From Alphaproteobacteria bacterium UBA6411 (lineage in GTDB: Bacteria > Pseudomonadota > Alphaproteobacteria > CAAGCB01 > CAG-977), in assembly GCA_002438565.1 (NCBI GenBank), contig DJPN01000020.1:1-30185 (forward strand): a DNA stretch of 30,185 nucleotides, written 5' to 3'. Shown piece after piece: positions 1-7,760 of this stretch; within the stretch, counting starts at the first letter, position 1, and each line of letters begins with the position of its first letter. A model generated the notes under the pieces. The model was given only the letters and a program-made list of their open reading frames with translations, did no database searches and was not told the DNA's origin. Made by a program: the position numbers and the translations under genes.

Positions 1-67
1 TTTACGCGGGGGTCTCTTTTTTTGTTTGATAGCAGGCCTGTTACGCGAATTTTTCCGCAAGAATCGC

Positions 68-98
68 TTGACAATATCATAGGGGGGGGGGGTATGAT
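68..98 (+). promoter_or_regulatory. Promoter with 11-G homopolymer spacer, possibly phase-variable
   Basis: A perfect -35 hexamer TTGACA (68-73) and a -10-like TATGAT (93-98) are separated by 19 bases, of which 82-92 are an uninterrupted run of 11 G. Loss of two G would give the preferred 17-base spacing. Slipped-strand change of a poly-G tract between -35 and -10 is the known basis of phase-variable porA expression in Neisseria meningitidis. The match here is by architecture only; one sequence cannot show length variation. Confidence 0.6.
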
Positions 99-119
99 AA
101 AATAAAGAAAGGATATTTT

Positions 120-150
120 GCCCCCGAAAATCGCGGGGGCAGGGGGGTGG
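120..150 (+). promoter_or_regulatory. 5'UTR hairpin next to a G-rich ribosome binding site
   Basis: GCCCCCG (120-126) pairs perfectly with CGGGGGC (134-140) around a 7-base loop. The ribosome binding site AGGGGGG (141-147) follows at once, 5 bases before the ATG at 153. The same C5 run could instead pair with the G6 of the binding site, so two competing structures are possible. Function is inferred; it may simply be a stable UTR stem. Confidence 0.35.
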
Positions 151-152
151 TT

Positions 153-776
153 ATGAAGAAAGTTTTGCTGATTTTGGCGGCGATCTTTGCTTTTCCGACT
201 TCGCTTCGTGCGCTGACGTGTGAGGCGGGGTGTACGTTATATGAGGGAACGGAAACGGGAACGTATTGTGCTTGTTCCGGAGTCACTGATTTGGAATATC
301 GACACGGTTGTTCGCATCATCAATACTACAATCCAGCAAACGGATCGTGTGAAGAATGCGGCTCAACGGAGTATGACTGTTCCACAGGTTCTTATAATGA
401 AAAGATGGTTGTTGGCCGTGGTGTTACGTTCTGCCGCTCTGTCATTGAGGGGTGCTGGACATGCTATGGTGAACAGACGTGTTATAAATGCCTAAGCGGC
501 TACACCTTAAGCAACGGCGCGTGCGTCAAAACGCCGACCTGCACCTCCGGACAATACATCGGCTCCGACGGCAGTTGCCGGCCGTGTTCCGACATCAGCA
601 TAGCAAACGGAACTTGCCTCAGCTGCTCTTCTTCCTCACAGTGCGACAATATCTCGTGCGACAGCGGTTATGTGTGGAGGGGCGGCCAGATTTGCGTCAA
701 AGCGGCGTCGTGCCAATACCCGTTGAAAGAAGCGACGGATTATTCCGGCGAATGTGACGGCTGCTGTACGGATTAA
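153..776 (+). CDS. Secreted cysteine-rich protein, CxxC-type repeats
   Basis: A 207-residue protein whose first 20 residues form a signal peptide: a KK pair, a hydrophobic core and a likely cut after LRA. The mature part holds about 26 cysteines, many as CxxC or CxC pairs (CACSG, CEEC, CWTC, CRPC, CLSC), with glycine/serine-rich spacing typical of small disulfide-knotted extracellular modules. I chose the ATG at 153 over the GTG at 147 because AGGGGGG at 141-147 is then correctly spaced. It is followed directly by a second cysteine-rich secreted protein, so the two are probably co-transcribed from the poly-G promoter. No enzyme motif is visible. A surface or periplasmic binding role is a guess; the family is not recognised beyond resemblance to EGF or variant-surface-protein-like cysteine modules. 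Confidence 0.75.
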   Translation: MKKVLLILAAIFAFPTSLRALTCEAGCTLYEGTETGTYCACSGVTDLEYRHGCSHHQYYNPANGSCEECGSTEYDCSTGSYNEKMVVGRGVTFCRSVIEGCWTCYGEQTCYKCLSGYTLSNGACVKTPTCTSGQYIGSDGSCRPCSDISIANGTCLSCSSSSQCDNISCDSGYVWRGGQICVKAASCQYPLKEATDYSGECDGCCTD

Positions 777-789
777 GGAGGACAATGCC

Positions 790-1299
790 ATGAAAAAAGC
801 GGTCTTGATTTTGATGCTGGCACTGATTCCTTTGACGGCGCAGGCCCGATCGGTGAAATTGGGCGACGCTTCGGCCGTTGTTACTGGAACAAAGTCGGTG
901 CGTAAAAAAGTCTGCACGGAACACAAGCAGTGCATAACGGGTTTGTGCATGGACGGAAATTGCGTGCGGTGCAACGATACGGACAGACTCTGTCCCGAAG
1001 GCAAAACATGTGTCGCGGGCGTGTGCAAGAAAAAAGCGGATTGCGCGAAAACGTCGGATTGTGAAGCGGGATACGATTGCGTCAACGGAGCGTGCGTTAT
1101 GTGCGCGTCGGGTGACAAAGGGTGCAACTGCGGGGACGCGGAAGCGGACGGCCACGGCGGGTGCCTGTGCGCGGCGGGAAGCTTTCAGTATGACGGAAAA
1201 TGCTTGAAATACTGCGATTACACGACGTGCGCTGAGGGCTTGACCAAAGTCGAAAAGGACGGCCGCTGCTGCTGCAAATGGAATCCGCCCGTGCGGTGA
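790..1299 (+). CDS. Secreted cysteine-rich protein, Dickkopf-like modules
   Basis: A 169-residue protein with a clear signal peptide (MKKAVLILMLALIPLTAQA, cut after AQA). The mature part has about 23 cysteines. Two or three tandem modules of the form C-x5-C-x5-C-x4-C-x2-C occur at roughly residues 42-105, resembling Dickkopf N-terminal-like cysteine-rich repeats seen in bacterial secreted proteins. A distinct C-terminal segment ends with the triplet CCC. The ATG at 790 is preceded by a strong AAGGAGG (775-781) that overlaps the stop of the upstream gene, so the two genes form an operon. Secretion and disulfide bonding are well supported; the biological role is not known. Confidence 0.78.
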   Translation: MKKAVLILMLALIPLTAQARSVKLGDASAVVTGTKSVRKKVCTEHKQCITGLCMDGNCVRCNDTDRLCPEGKTCVAGVCKKKADCAKTSDCEAGYDCVNGACVMCASGDKGCNCGDAEADGHGGCLCAAGSFQYDGKCLKYCDYTTCAEGLTKVEKDGRCCCKWNPPVR

Positions 1300-1313
1300 C
1301 GGAACGGAAAGAA

Positions 1314-1442
1314 CGTCATTGCGAGTCCGCGTCAGCGGGCGCGGCAATCCACTGACTCCGCCTTTGCAGAAATGGATCGCCACAGCCCTAAAGGGCTTCG
1401 CGATGACGAATATGGGGAGCCCCGCAGGGGGCGCGGGAATCC
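1314..1442. repeat. REP-like palindromic intergenic element with two similar units
   Basis: CGTCATTGCG (1314-1323) is the near-perfect inverse of CGCGATGACG (1399-1408). Between them lie GGCAATCC and TGGATCGCC, plus a small hairpin AGCCC-TAAA-GGGCT (1384-1397). A second GC-rich unit at 1417-1442 repeats the plan of 1323-1350 (GAG, C-rich, GGGCGCGG, AATCC). This matches the GCGATGACG / CAATCC style of dispersed repeats common in alphaproteobacterial intergenic DNA. It sits between convergent genes and could serve as a bidirectional transcription end. Confidence 0.55.
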
Positions 1443-1453
1443 GCGGGCGCAGA

Positions 1454-2647
1454 CTAATCCAGCTGATAGACCAGACACTTCAAATACGCCGTTTCGGGCA
1501 GGTGCGGGTGGACGGGGTGGTCGGGACCCGCGCCCGCCTGCAAAATCAGACGCCCCGATTTGCCCGCTTCGGTAATGCCGCGCGAACATTCCGTCAGAAA
1601 TTCGTCGGGTTTGACGTGGTGAGAGCATGAACCCAACGCCAGAATTCCGTCCCGTTCGACCAGTCCCGCCGCCAAGCGCGCCATTTTGCGGTAGCCGCGC
1701 AATCCTGCTTGAATGTCTTTCTTGACTTTGGCAAAAGCGGGGGGATCGCAAACGACGATTCCGAATTTTTCCTTGTCCTTGTTCATATTTTCCAGCACGT
1801 CGAACGCGTTGTCGCGTATCCACGACGATTTGTCGGTCAAGCCGTTGGTTTCGGCGGCTTTTTTCGCAAGGTCAAGCGCCTGTTCCGAACGGTCGACGCC
1901 GATGATTTCCTTGGCGTGCCCGATGCCCATATGAAGCGCGAACCCGCCTGCGTAAGTGTAAAAGTCGATGCACCGCTTGTTCGGGGCAAGCCGTCCGACA
2001 AACGCGCGGTTTTCCCGCTGGTCGTAGAACCAGCCCGTTTTTTGCCCCTCTTTCAAATCGGCGTAAAAGTAAATGCCGTTTTCACGCACGGGAACGACGT
2101 CGGGCAGGGTGCCTTTGGCGACTTCGTACAGCGGTTCCAGCCCTTCCAGCGAACGGGCGGCGGATTCGGCGCGCAAAACGATGCACGACGGATGCAGAAC
2201 TTCGTCAATCGCGGCGACGATGCTTTCTTTCATCAAATCCATGCCCGCCGTGTTGATTTGGCACGCGACGATGTCGTCAAAGCGGTCGATAATCAGCCCC
2301 GGCAGACCGTCGCCTTCCGAATGAACCAAGCGGTAAAACGGCGAATTGACCAAAGCGTCGCGCAGGGCGACGCAGCGGCGCAGTTTTTTTGCGATGAAAG
2401 CGGTGTTGATTTCCGTTTGAACGTCCGACGCGATTTTGCGGAAAGCAATCAAAGAATGGGCGTTGAACGTTCCCAATCCCAAAAACGTTCCCGTGTTGTC
2501 GGTTAGTTTAACAATCGATCCGTTGGGGATTTGTTTGGCTTCGGCGGTCATATCGATTTCGTTGGAAAACACCCACGGCGATCCCGCTTTGATTCGGCGG
2601 GTGCAGCCTTGTTTCAATTTTATTTCGGGCAAAGTACTGTTTTTCAT
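1454..2647 (-). CDS. rlmI: Class I rRNA (cytosine-C5) methyltransferase, RlmI family
   Basis: A 397-residue SAM-dependent methyltransferase of the RlmI family, which makes m5C at position 1962 of 23S rRNA in E. coli. Residues 1-80 fit the N-terminal PUA RNA-binding domain. GQKTGWFYDQREN (201-213), the SAM-binding stretch CIDFYTYAGGFAL (226-238), the DPPAF motif (301-305) and the catalytic cysteine in GSCSHHV (C341) are all present. Length is normal for the family. The start has a good GAAAGGA binding site about 6 bases upstream. The gene is divergent from the TPR protein gene, with 63 bases between them. The exact target base is inferred from family membership. Confidence 0.9.
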   Translation of the reverse strand: MKNSTLPEIKLKQGCTRRIKAGSPWVFSNEIDMTAEAKQIPNGSIVKLTDNTGTFLGLGTFNAHSLIAFRKIASDVQTEINTAFIAKKLRRCVALRDALVNSPFYRLVHSEGDGLPGLIIDRFDDIVACQINTAGMDLMKESIVAAIDEVLHPSCIVLRAESAARSLEGLEPLYEVAKGTLPDVVPVRENGIYFYADLKEGQKTGWFYDQRENRAFVGRLAPNKRCIDFYTYAGGFALHMGIGHAKEIIGVDRSEQALDLAKKAAETNGLTDKSSWIRDNAFDVLENMNKDKEKFGIVVCDPPAFAKVKKDIQAGLRGYRKMARLAAGLVERDGILALGSCSHHVKPDEFLTECSRGITEAGKSGRLILQAGAGPDHPVHPHLPETAYLKCLVYQLD

Positions 2648-2710
2648 GGCGTTTCCTTTCGGGGTCTTTTAAACTGTATTGAAAATCGTTTTACCACGTC
2701 AGGGGCGGTT

Positions 2711-4609
2711 ATGGCAAAAAAAGAAAAATTTTTTTCGGCGGGCGAAGTTTTGTTCCAACAGGGCGAACCGTGCAAGAACGTTTATACGATTTTGGACGGG
2801 CAAGCCGAACTGTTTGTTGAAACAAACGGCAGAAAACGCGTCGCGGGACGCAAGCGCGCCGACGACGTTTTGGGCGCGGACGACGTGCTGAACGGGGTTT
2901 ATTCGACCTCCGCCCGCGCGGTCGGCGAATTGACCGTGCAGGTGGCGACCGCTGACGAATACATTGCCAAACGCCAAAGAACGGGGGCTTTGTCGCCCAA
3001 GGAAAACGATGCTTTCGACTTTGACGACGATGACGGATTCGATTTCGGTTCGGACGATGACGACGATTTCGATTTTGACAAACCCGTCCAAAAGCCCGCT
3101 TCCCGAGCTGTGACTTCGGCGGACGAAGAAGAACCGCCCAAAAAGCAGGCTTTGGTCAAGGTGGAAAAGCCGCGCGCCCCCGTACCCGTCGACAGACCCG
3201 TCGTATTGCACGCCGAACCGAAGCATTCCCCGATTTTCGATTGGCTGAAAGAGGGAACGGTCGGGGAAGTGGCGTTCGGTCCCGCTTTGGTGCTGGCGAC
3301 GATTGACGGGGACGACGGCGGGGCGATTCGCGAATCTTTGTATCAAATTTTGCGCCAAATTCCGAACGTGCGGGTCAAGGTTGTCGACGGCGTTGTCAGC
3401 GATACGAACGGGGCGCGCGCCGCGATGCAGATGCGGGCGTGGATAGAGGCGCACGAAGCCGATTTCGGGCTTTACGCGCGGCTGGACAATGCGGGGCGGG
3501 TGCTGGAGTTTCATGCCGTCCGCGGCGGAGCGGCGGAAAACAATCCGTTCAATGTCGGGACGCGGTTCTTTCTGCCCGTGCAAATGGACGACCTGCACAA
3601 AACTTTGCTGAAAGCGTTTACGGTCGGCGTTTTGATGCCGACGCGGCTTGAACACGAACAGTTGCTGCACTTGTTTTTGCCGGCTTTGCTGAACGAAGCG
3701 GGCGCATATGCCGCCGAGCCGATGACGGGCTTGACGGCGGAGGAGCAGGGCGCGAATCTGACGTGCTTTGCGAACGCGCTGTCTTTGGTCAGTCTGTTTA
3801 AATTCGCCGAAAACAAGACGGCTTTGGCGTCCGAAGTGTATGAAAAGGCGCTGAACCTGCTGCCGCCTTACGCCCCCGAATATGTGTTTGTGACGCGGCA
3901 AGTCGGCTTGATTCACCAGCTGGACGGCGAACAAAAGGAAGATGTCGCCGATTTTAAACTGGCAGAGCAGACTTTTCAAAAAGCCGCCGATGCCGTGTCC
4001 AAAAAATACCAGCCCGAAGTGTACGGCGATTTAAAGCTGAGAATCGGCAACGTGCGCCAAAAGATTGCTTTCCGGTCGGGAAACGGCGAGGACTTCGTTT
4101 CCGCCATGACGGCGTACCGCGATTCCCTGTCCGTTCTGAAACCCGCCAAAGACGCCGACAAATGGGCTGACGCGGTCAACGGACTGGCGCGCACGATGCA
4201 GCTGTTTTCATCCTACAGCGCGAAAACGACTTTATTGAAAAAAGCAGTCGAACTCTACGAAAGGGAACTGTCCGTTTTGGACAGGGACGAAAAGCCGCTG
4301 TTGTGGGCCAGGGCGTGCAACAACTTGGCTTCCGCGCTGTTTTTGCTATCGGAACGCGAGGGCGACAATCCCGATTTGCTGCATCGCGCGGTCAACGTGT
4401 TTTCGGACGCTTTGGCGGTGTATGACAAGCTGGGGGCGGAAAAAATGGCGAACGTCGCGCACAACAATCTGAAGCGTGCGGAAAAAGCGCTGGCGGAAAC
4501 GGAACGCGAACTGGAATCCAAGCAAAACTGGTTGGACGATTTGCTGGGCGGCGACGAACCGCTGAAGTTTGAAAAAATCGAACTTGCCGACGATTTAAAA
4601 GACGAATAA
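2711..4609 (+). CDS. Cyclic-nucleotide-binding-like domain plus TPR protein
   Basis: A 632-residue cytoplasmic protein without signal peptide. Residues 1-85 resemble the beta-roll start of a CRP/cNMP-binding domain (FSAGEVLFQQGEPCKNVYTI, then a GQAELFV strand), but the usual phosphate-binding cassette is not obvious. An extremely acidic linker rich in D and F repeats lies at 99-124. The middle (about 170-330) is unassigned. The C-terminal half (about 340-600) is alpha-helical with alanine/leucine spacing and NNLA-type repeats of tetratricopeptide type. I chose the ATG at 2711 because the longer frame would run antisense through the rlmI start and AGGGGC lies just upstream. It could be a scaffold responding to a nucleotide, or a degenerate cNMP fold; no DNA-binding domain is visible. 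Confidence 0.7.
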   Translation: MAKKEKFFSAGEVLFQQGEPCKNVYTILDGQAELFVETNGRKRVAGRKRADDVLGADDVLNGVYSTSARAVGELTVQVATADEYIAKRQRTGALSPKENDAFDFDDDDGFDFGSDDDDDFDFDKPVQKPASRAVTSADEEEPPKKQALVKVEKPRAPVPVDRPVVLHAEPKHSPIFDWLKEGTVGEVAFGPALVLATIDGDDGGAIRESLYQILRQIPNVRVKVVDGVVSDTNGARAAMQMRAWIEAHEADFGLYARLDNAGRVLEFHAVRGGAAENNPFNVGTRFFLPVQMDDLHKTLLKAFTVGVLMPTRLEHEQLLHLFLPALLNEAGAYAAEPMTGLTAEEQGANLTCFANALSLVSLFKFAENKTALASEVYEKALNLLPPYAPEYVFVTRQVGLIHQLDGEQKEDVADFKLAEQTFQKAADAVSKKYQPEVYGDLKLRIGNVRQKIAFRSGNGEDFVSAMTAYRDSLSVLKPAKDADKWADAVNGLARTMQLFSSYSAKTTLLKKAVELYERELSVLDRDEKPLLWARACNNLASALFLLSEREGDNPDLLHRAVNVFSDALAVYDKLGAEKMANVAHNNLKRAEKALAETERELESKQNWLDDLLGGDEPLKFEKIELADDLKDE

Positions 4610-5305
4610 TCCGTGCAGCGCGGGCAGGGCTTGCAGTATCAGAAAAACAATGACGCCCAGAAACAGCGACAGACCGTAAGGGCCTTCTTTGGTTTTATGG
4701 CTTAAAACGATGACGGTGAAAAAGAAAAACGACGCTAGAATCGACACCGCCAGCCCCGCCGCGCCAATCCACGCGCCCGTGGCGGACAGCATTTTCACGT
4801 CGCCGCCGCCCAAGCTTTGGGGACGGAACGGAGTCATCAGCGCGCTTGCAATCATCGGCATCAGATAGCCGAACAGCGCGCCGACGGCGGATTCAAGCGG
4901 GCTTAATCCCGACAAGCCCAAGGTCGCCGTAAAAAATCCCAAAATCAGCATGGGGACGGTCAGCACGTCGGGCAGCAGGTGCAGGCGTTCGTCCACGCCC
5001 GCCATCAGCGCGGACAAGGCAAAGAAAACAAACAAAAACGGCGAATATCCGAAATAAAGCAGTCCGTACAGCAAAATCCCGCCGATCAAACCCCACTTGA
5101 CGCACGCGCGCAACAGCTTGAGCCACAAACGGCGGCGCAGCGTTTTGCGGGCGGCGTCGGACGGTTTGGCAAAGCGGGGAATATGGAAACTGCGCACCAG
5201 CGCCGTTCCCGCGTCGGCGGGCATAAACTTGCCGAAACGGCGCACAAACAGCGGCAGGGGAAAGAATAAAACAAAGCCGATGCCGAAAAACAACAGGATT
5301 CCCAT
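4595..5305 (-). CDS. A24-type prepilin peptidase, integral membrane
   Basis: A 236-residue polytopic membrane protein with about six to seven hydrophobic segments. The two aspartates of type IV prepilin peptidases are present: D105 in GVDERLHLLPD and D169 in GGGDVK, 64 residues apart, the same spacing as in PilD. The N-terminal part lacks the CPxC zinc motifs of the dual-function PilD enzymes, so this is closer to a CpaA/TadV-like or cysteine-less form that cleaves prepilin leaders. No pilus or secretion genes are nearby in this window. Its 3' end overlaps the convergent TPR gene by 15 bases. The class is well supported; its substrate is unknown. Confidence 0.85.
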   Translation of the reverse strand: MGILLFFGIGFVLFFPLPLFVRRFGKFMPADAGTALVRSFHIPRFAKPSDAARKTLRRRLWLKLLRACVKWGLIGGILLYGLLYFGYSPFLFVFFALSALMAGVDERLHLLPDVLTVPMLILGFFTATLGLSGLSPLESAVGALFGYLMPMIASALMTPFRPQSLGGGDVKMLSATGAWIGAAGLAVSILASFFFFTVIVLSHKTKEGPYGLSLFLGVIVFLILQALPALHGLFVF

Positions 5306-5314
5306 ATTTTTGCC

Positions 5315-5344
5315 TTTTCACCAAAGAATGTTTCCCTCTATAAT
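5315..5344 (+). promoter_or_regulatory. Putative promoter of the tyrA-pheA-apt operon
   Basis: A perfect -10 TATAAT (5339-5344) lies 18 bases downstream of TTTTCA (5315-5320), which matches 4 of 6 bases of the -35 consensus. Transcription would start near 5351, leaving a short leader with AGGAG (5360-5364) before the tyrA ATG at 5369. Confidence 0.55.
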
Positions 5345-5368
5345 ACCCGAAAAAACGCAGGAGTCGAG

Positions 5369-6280
5369 ATGTCAAATCTTTTTCATACGGCGGCGGTTGT
5401 CGGGGTCGGGCTGATCGGGTCGTCCTTGGCGCGCGTGTTGCGGCGCGACAAGCTGGCGGACAAAATCGCCGGCGCGGGACATACGCAAAAAACGCTGAAC
5501 GCCGCGCTTGAACTGGGCGTAATCGACGAAGCCTTTACGGACATCAAAGCCGCCGTTAAGGACGCGGACATCGTATTCGTCTGCACGCCCGTCGGGGCAA
5601 TCGGCGACATTGTGAACACTTGCGCGCCCGCGATGAAAAAAGGCGCGATTTTAACCGATGTCGGATCGGTCAAATCGGTGATAGCGGCGCTGGATGTTCC
5701 CGATTTCGTGCGCTTTGTGCCTGCTCATCCCGTTGCGGGGACGGAAAAATCGGGGCCCGAAAACGGTTTCGCCGAATTGTTCAAAGACCGCTGGTGCATT
5801 CTGACGCCGACGGAAAAAACGGACAAAGCCGCGCTGGACACCGTGCGCGCGGTTTGGGAATCCGCGGGGATGAAGGTTGAGGAAATGTCCCCCGAACGTC
5901 ACGACAAAGTCATGGCTTTGATGTCGCATTTGCCGCACTTGATAGCCTATACAATCGTCGGCACGGCGGCGGATTTGGAGGAAAGCGAACAGCACGACGT
6001 GCTGAAATACGCGGCGGGCGGTTTCCGCGACTTTACGCGCATTGCGGGGTCTTCGCCCGTGATGTGGCGCGACATCTTTTTGAACAACGCCGACGCGGTG
6101 CTGGACGGACTGCAAAGATTTACCGAGGATTTGACCGTTTTGCAGCGCGCCATTAGACACCGCGACGGACAGACTTTGCAGGACTGGTTCACCCGCACGC
6201 GCGCGATTCGCCAAAGCATTGTGGACGCGAAGCAGGCGCAGCCCGAAAACGAAAAATTGCTGTTGAAAGGATTGAAATGA
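5369..6280 (+). CDS. tyrA: Prephenate/arogenate (cyclohexadienyl) dehydrogenase
   Basis: A 303-residue NAD(P)-dependent dehydrogenase of tyrosine synthesis that oxidatively decarboxylates prephenate or arogenate. The N-terminal Rossmann fold shows GVGLIGSSLA (12-21) and the DVGSVK segment (97-102). HPVAGTEKSGP (120-130) and the SHLPH motif in the helical C-terminal domain complete the family signature. There is no fused chorismate mutase and no ACT domain, so feedback control must come from elsewhere. The start is supported by AGGAG 4 bases upstream. The stop overlaps the pheA start in an ATGA junction, indicating translational coupling. The sequence does not settle the preference for prephenate versus arogenate. 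Confidence 0.92.
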   Translation: MSNLFHTAAVVGVGLIGSSLARVLRRDKLADKIAGAGHTQKTLNAALELGVIDEAFTDIKAAVKDADIVFVCTPVGAIGDIVNTCAPAMKKGAILTDVGSVKSVIAALDVPDFVRFVPAHPVAGTEKSGPENGFAELFKDRWCILTPTEKTDKAALDTVRAVWESAGMKVEEMSPERHDKVMALMSHLPHLIAYTIVGTAADLEESEQHDVLKYAAGGFRDFTRIAGSSPVMWRDIFLNNADAVLDGLQRFTEDLTVLQRAIRHRDGQTLQDWFTRTRAIRQSIVDAKQAQPENEKLLLKGLK

Positions 6281-7227
6281 AAGTAACTTATCAAGGCGTT
6301 ATCGGTTGTTTTTCCTCTATGGTTTGCGAACGGTGCTTTCCCGACGCGGTGCACCGCAGCTGCCTGACGTTCGGCGACGCGATGCAGTCCGTCGTCAACG
6401 GCGAAGCGGACGTTGCCGTGATTCCCGTCGAAAATTCGACGGCGGGACGCGTGACCGAAGTGTACGGGATTTTGCCCGAATCGTCGCTGTACATTACGGG
6501 CGAAGCTTTTCTGCCCGTGCATTACTGTTTGATGGTGCCGACGAAATTCGTGCGCGGACTGCCGCCGCAAAACCTGTCGGATGACGAGCTTTTGGCGTGG
6601 AAGCGTTCCGCCCCGACGGCGGACGAGCTGAAAGCCGCCGTTTCCCGCATTGCCGAAGTGCGTTCGCATCCGCAAGGATTGGCGCAATGCCAGAAATTTT
6701 TGCAGCGCGTTTTGCCGAACGCCCGTTTGCGCGACGCGTGGGACACGGCGGGGGCGGCGCGCGATTTGGCGCAGGAAATGACGCCGAATGTCGCCGTGCT
6801 GGCGCCCGCGGGGGCTTTGACGCGTTACAAAATGACGGCTTTGATGGAAAACGTCGAAGACCAGAGCGGCAACACGACGCGGTTTCTGTTTTTGCGCAAA
6901 GCGCCCTTGAAACCCGAAGAGCTGCACAAAAAATCCCTGATAACGACCCTTGTTTTCCGCACGAAGCATCAATCGGGCGCATTGGTCGAAGCGCTGAAAG
7001 TGTTTCAAAAGCACAACGTCAATATGACCAAGCTTGAAACCTATATGACGGGGATTCACCATTCCGAACCTGTGTTTTACGTCGATGTGGCGATGAACCA
7101 GTTTGACGAAAACGGACAGAACACAATGAACGAACTGAAAGCCGCAACGCTGGGCGTGCAGAGTCTGGGCACTTATGAAGCATCCGACGCGCGTTCCGAA
7201 ACGGCAGGCTTTTTACCTGTGGAGTAA
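6277..7227 (+). CDS. pheA: Prephenate dehydratase with C-terminal ACT domain
   Basis: A 316-residue enzyme converting prephenate to phenylpyruvate in phenylalanine synthesis. The catalytic half shows VIPVENSTAGRV (48-59) and the conserved NTTRF (199-203). An ACT domain follows with the Phe-binding GALVEAL (234-240), but the usual ESRP-type segment reads LETYM (253-257), a variant of the ESYQ-like form I recall from alphaproteobacteria. The central region (about 90-150) looks slightly expanded, making the protein longer than the roughly 280-290 residues common in the group. It overlaps tyrA by 4 bases and lies 5 bases before apt. Function is secure; feedback sensitivity to phenylalanine is uncertain. 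Confidence 0.92.
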   Translation: MKVTYQGVIGCFSSMVCERCFPDAVHRSCLTFGDAMQSVVNGEADVAVIPVENSTAGRVTEVYGILPESSLYITGEAFLPVHYCLMVPTKFVRGLPPQNLSDDELLAWKRSAPTADELKAAVSRIAEVRSHPQGLAQCQKFLQRVLPNARLRDAWDTAGAARDLAQEMTPNVAVLAPAGALTRYKMTALMENVEDQSGNTTRFLFLRKAPLKPEELHKKSLITTLVFRTKHQSGALVEALKVFQKHNVNMTKLETYMTGIHHSEPVFYVDVAMNQFDENGQNTMNELKAATLGVQSLGTYEASDARSETAGFLPVE

Positions 7228-7232
7228 CTTTA

Positions 7233-7760
7233 ATGACCGAAAAATTCGATTTGCATGACTGCGTTCCGACCTTTCCCGACTTTCCCAAAAAAGGCGTGAA
7301 CTTTTATGACATTACGGGATTGTTCAAAGAACCCGAAATTTTTGCGCTGACCGTTCAAAAAATGACGGCGCTGATTAAAAAGTTTTCCCCCGACCGCCTG
7401 TTTGCGATTGATTCCAAGGGCTTTATTTTCGCCGCGCCCGTCGCCGCGAATCTGGGCATCGGCTTGTCCCTGTTGCGCAAGGCGTCAAAACTGCCGGGGA
7501 CGGTCGTGCGCTATTCGTACGCTTTGGAATACGGCACGGATGAAATGGAATGCCGCGTCGAGGACTTTGATGCGGCGGAACGGCTGGTTGTGGTTGACGA
7601 CGTGCTGGCAACGGGCGGCACTTTGGCGGCAGGCGTGTCCTTGCTGCGGCAGGTCGGCGGAAATGTCGTCGGCGCGGCGGCGGCTTTGGAAATCGGCGAT
7701 TTGCGCGGGCGCGAAAAAATCAATGTTCCCGTGGAAGCGATGCTTTATTTTCCGCACTGA
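7233..7760 (+). CDS. apt: Adenine phosphoribosyltransferase
   Basis: A 175-residue purine salvage enzyme forming AMP from adenine and PRPP. FPDFPKKGVNFYDIT (14-28) is the typical APT N-terminal motif, and VVVDDVLATGGT (119-130) is the PRPP-binding loop. Length is normal. It starts 5 bases after pheA, so adenine salvage is co-transcribed with the Tyr/Phe branch. A metabolic link through PRPP is possible but not shown. The 3' end overlaps the convergent thioesterase gene by 16 bases. The window also carries a guanine deaminase with a purine riboswitch further downstream. Confidence 0.95.
   Translation: MTEKFDLHDCVPTFPDFPKKGVNFYDITGLFKEPEIFALTVQKMTALIKKFSPDRLFAIDSKGFIFAAPVAANLGIGLSLLRKASKLPGTVVRYSYALEYGTDEMECRVEDFDAAERLVVVDDVLATGGTLAAGVSLLRQVGGNVVGAAAALEIGDLRGREKINVPVEAMLYFPH

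Noticed and set aside
2531..2710. 60-residue N-terminal extension of the TPR protein.
   Set aside because: It would overlap the rlmI start on the other strand; the ATG at 2711 has a fitting ribosome binding site and a clear domain start.
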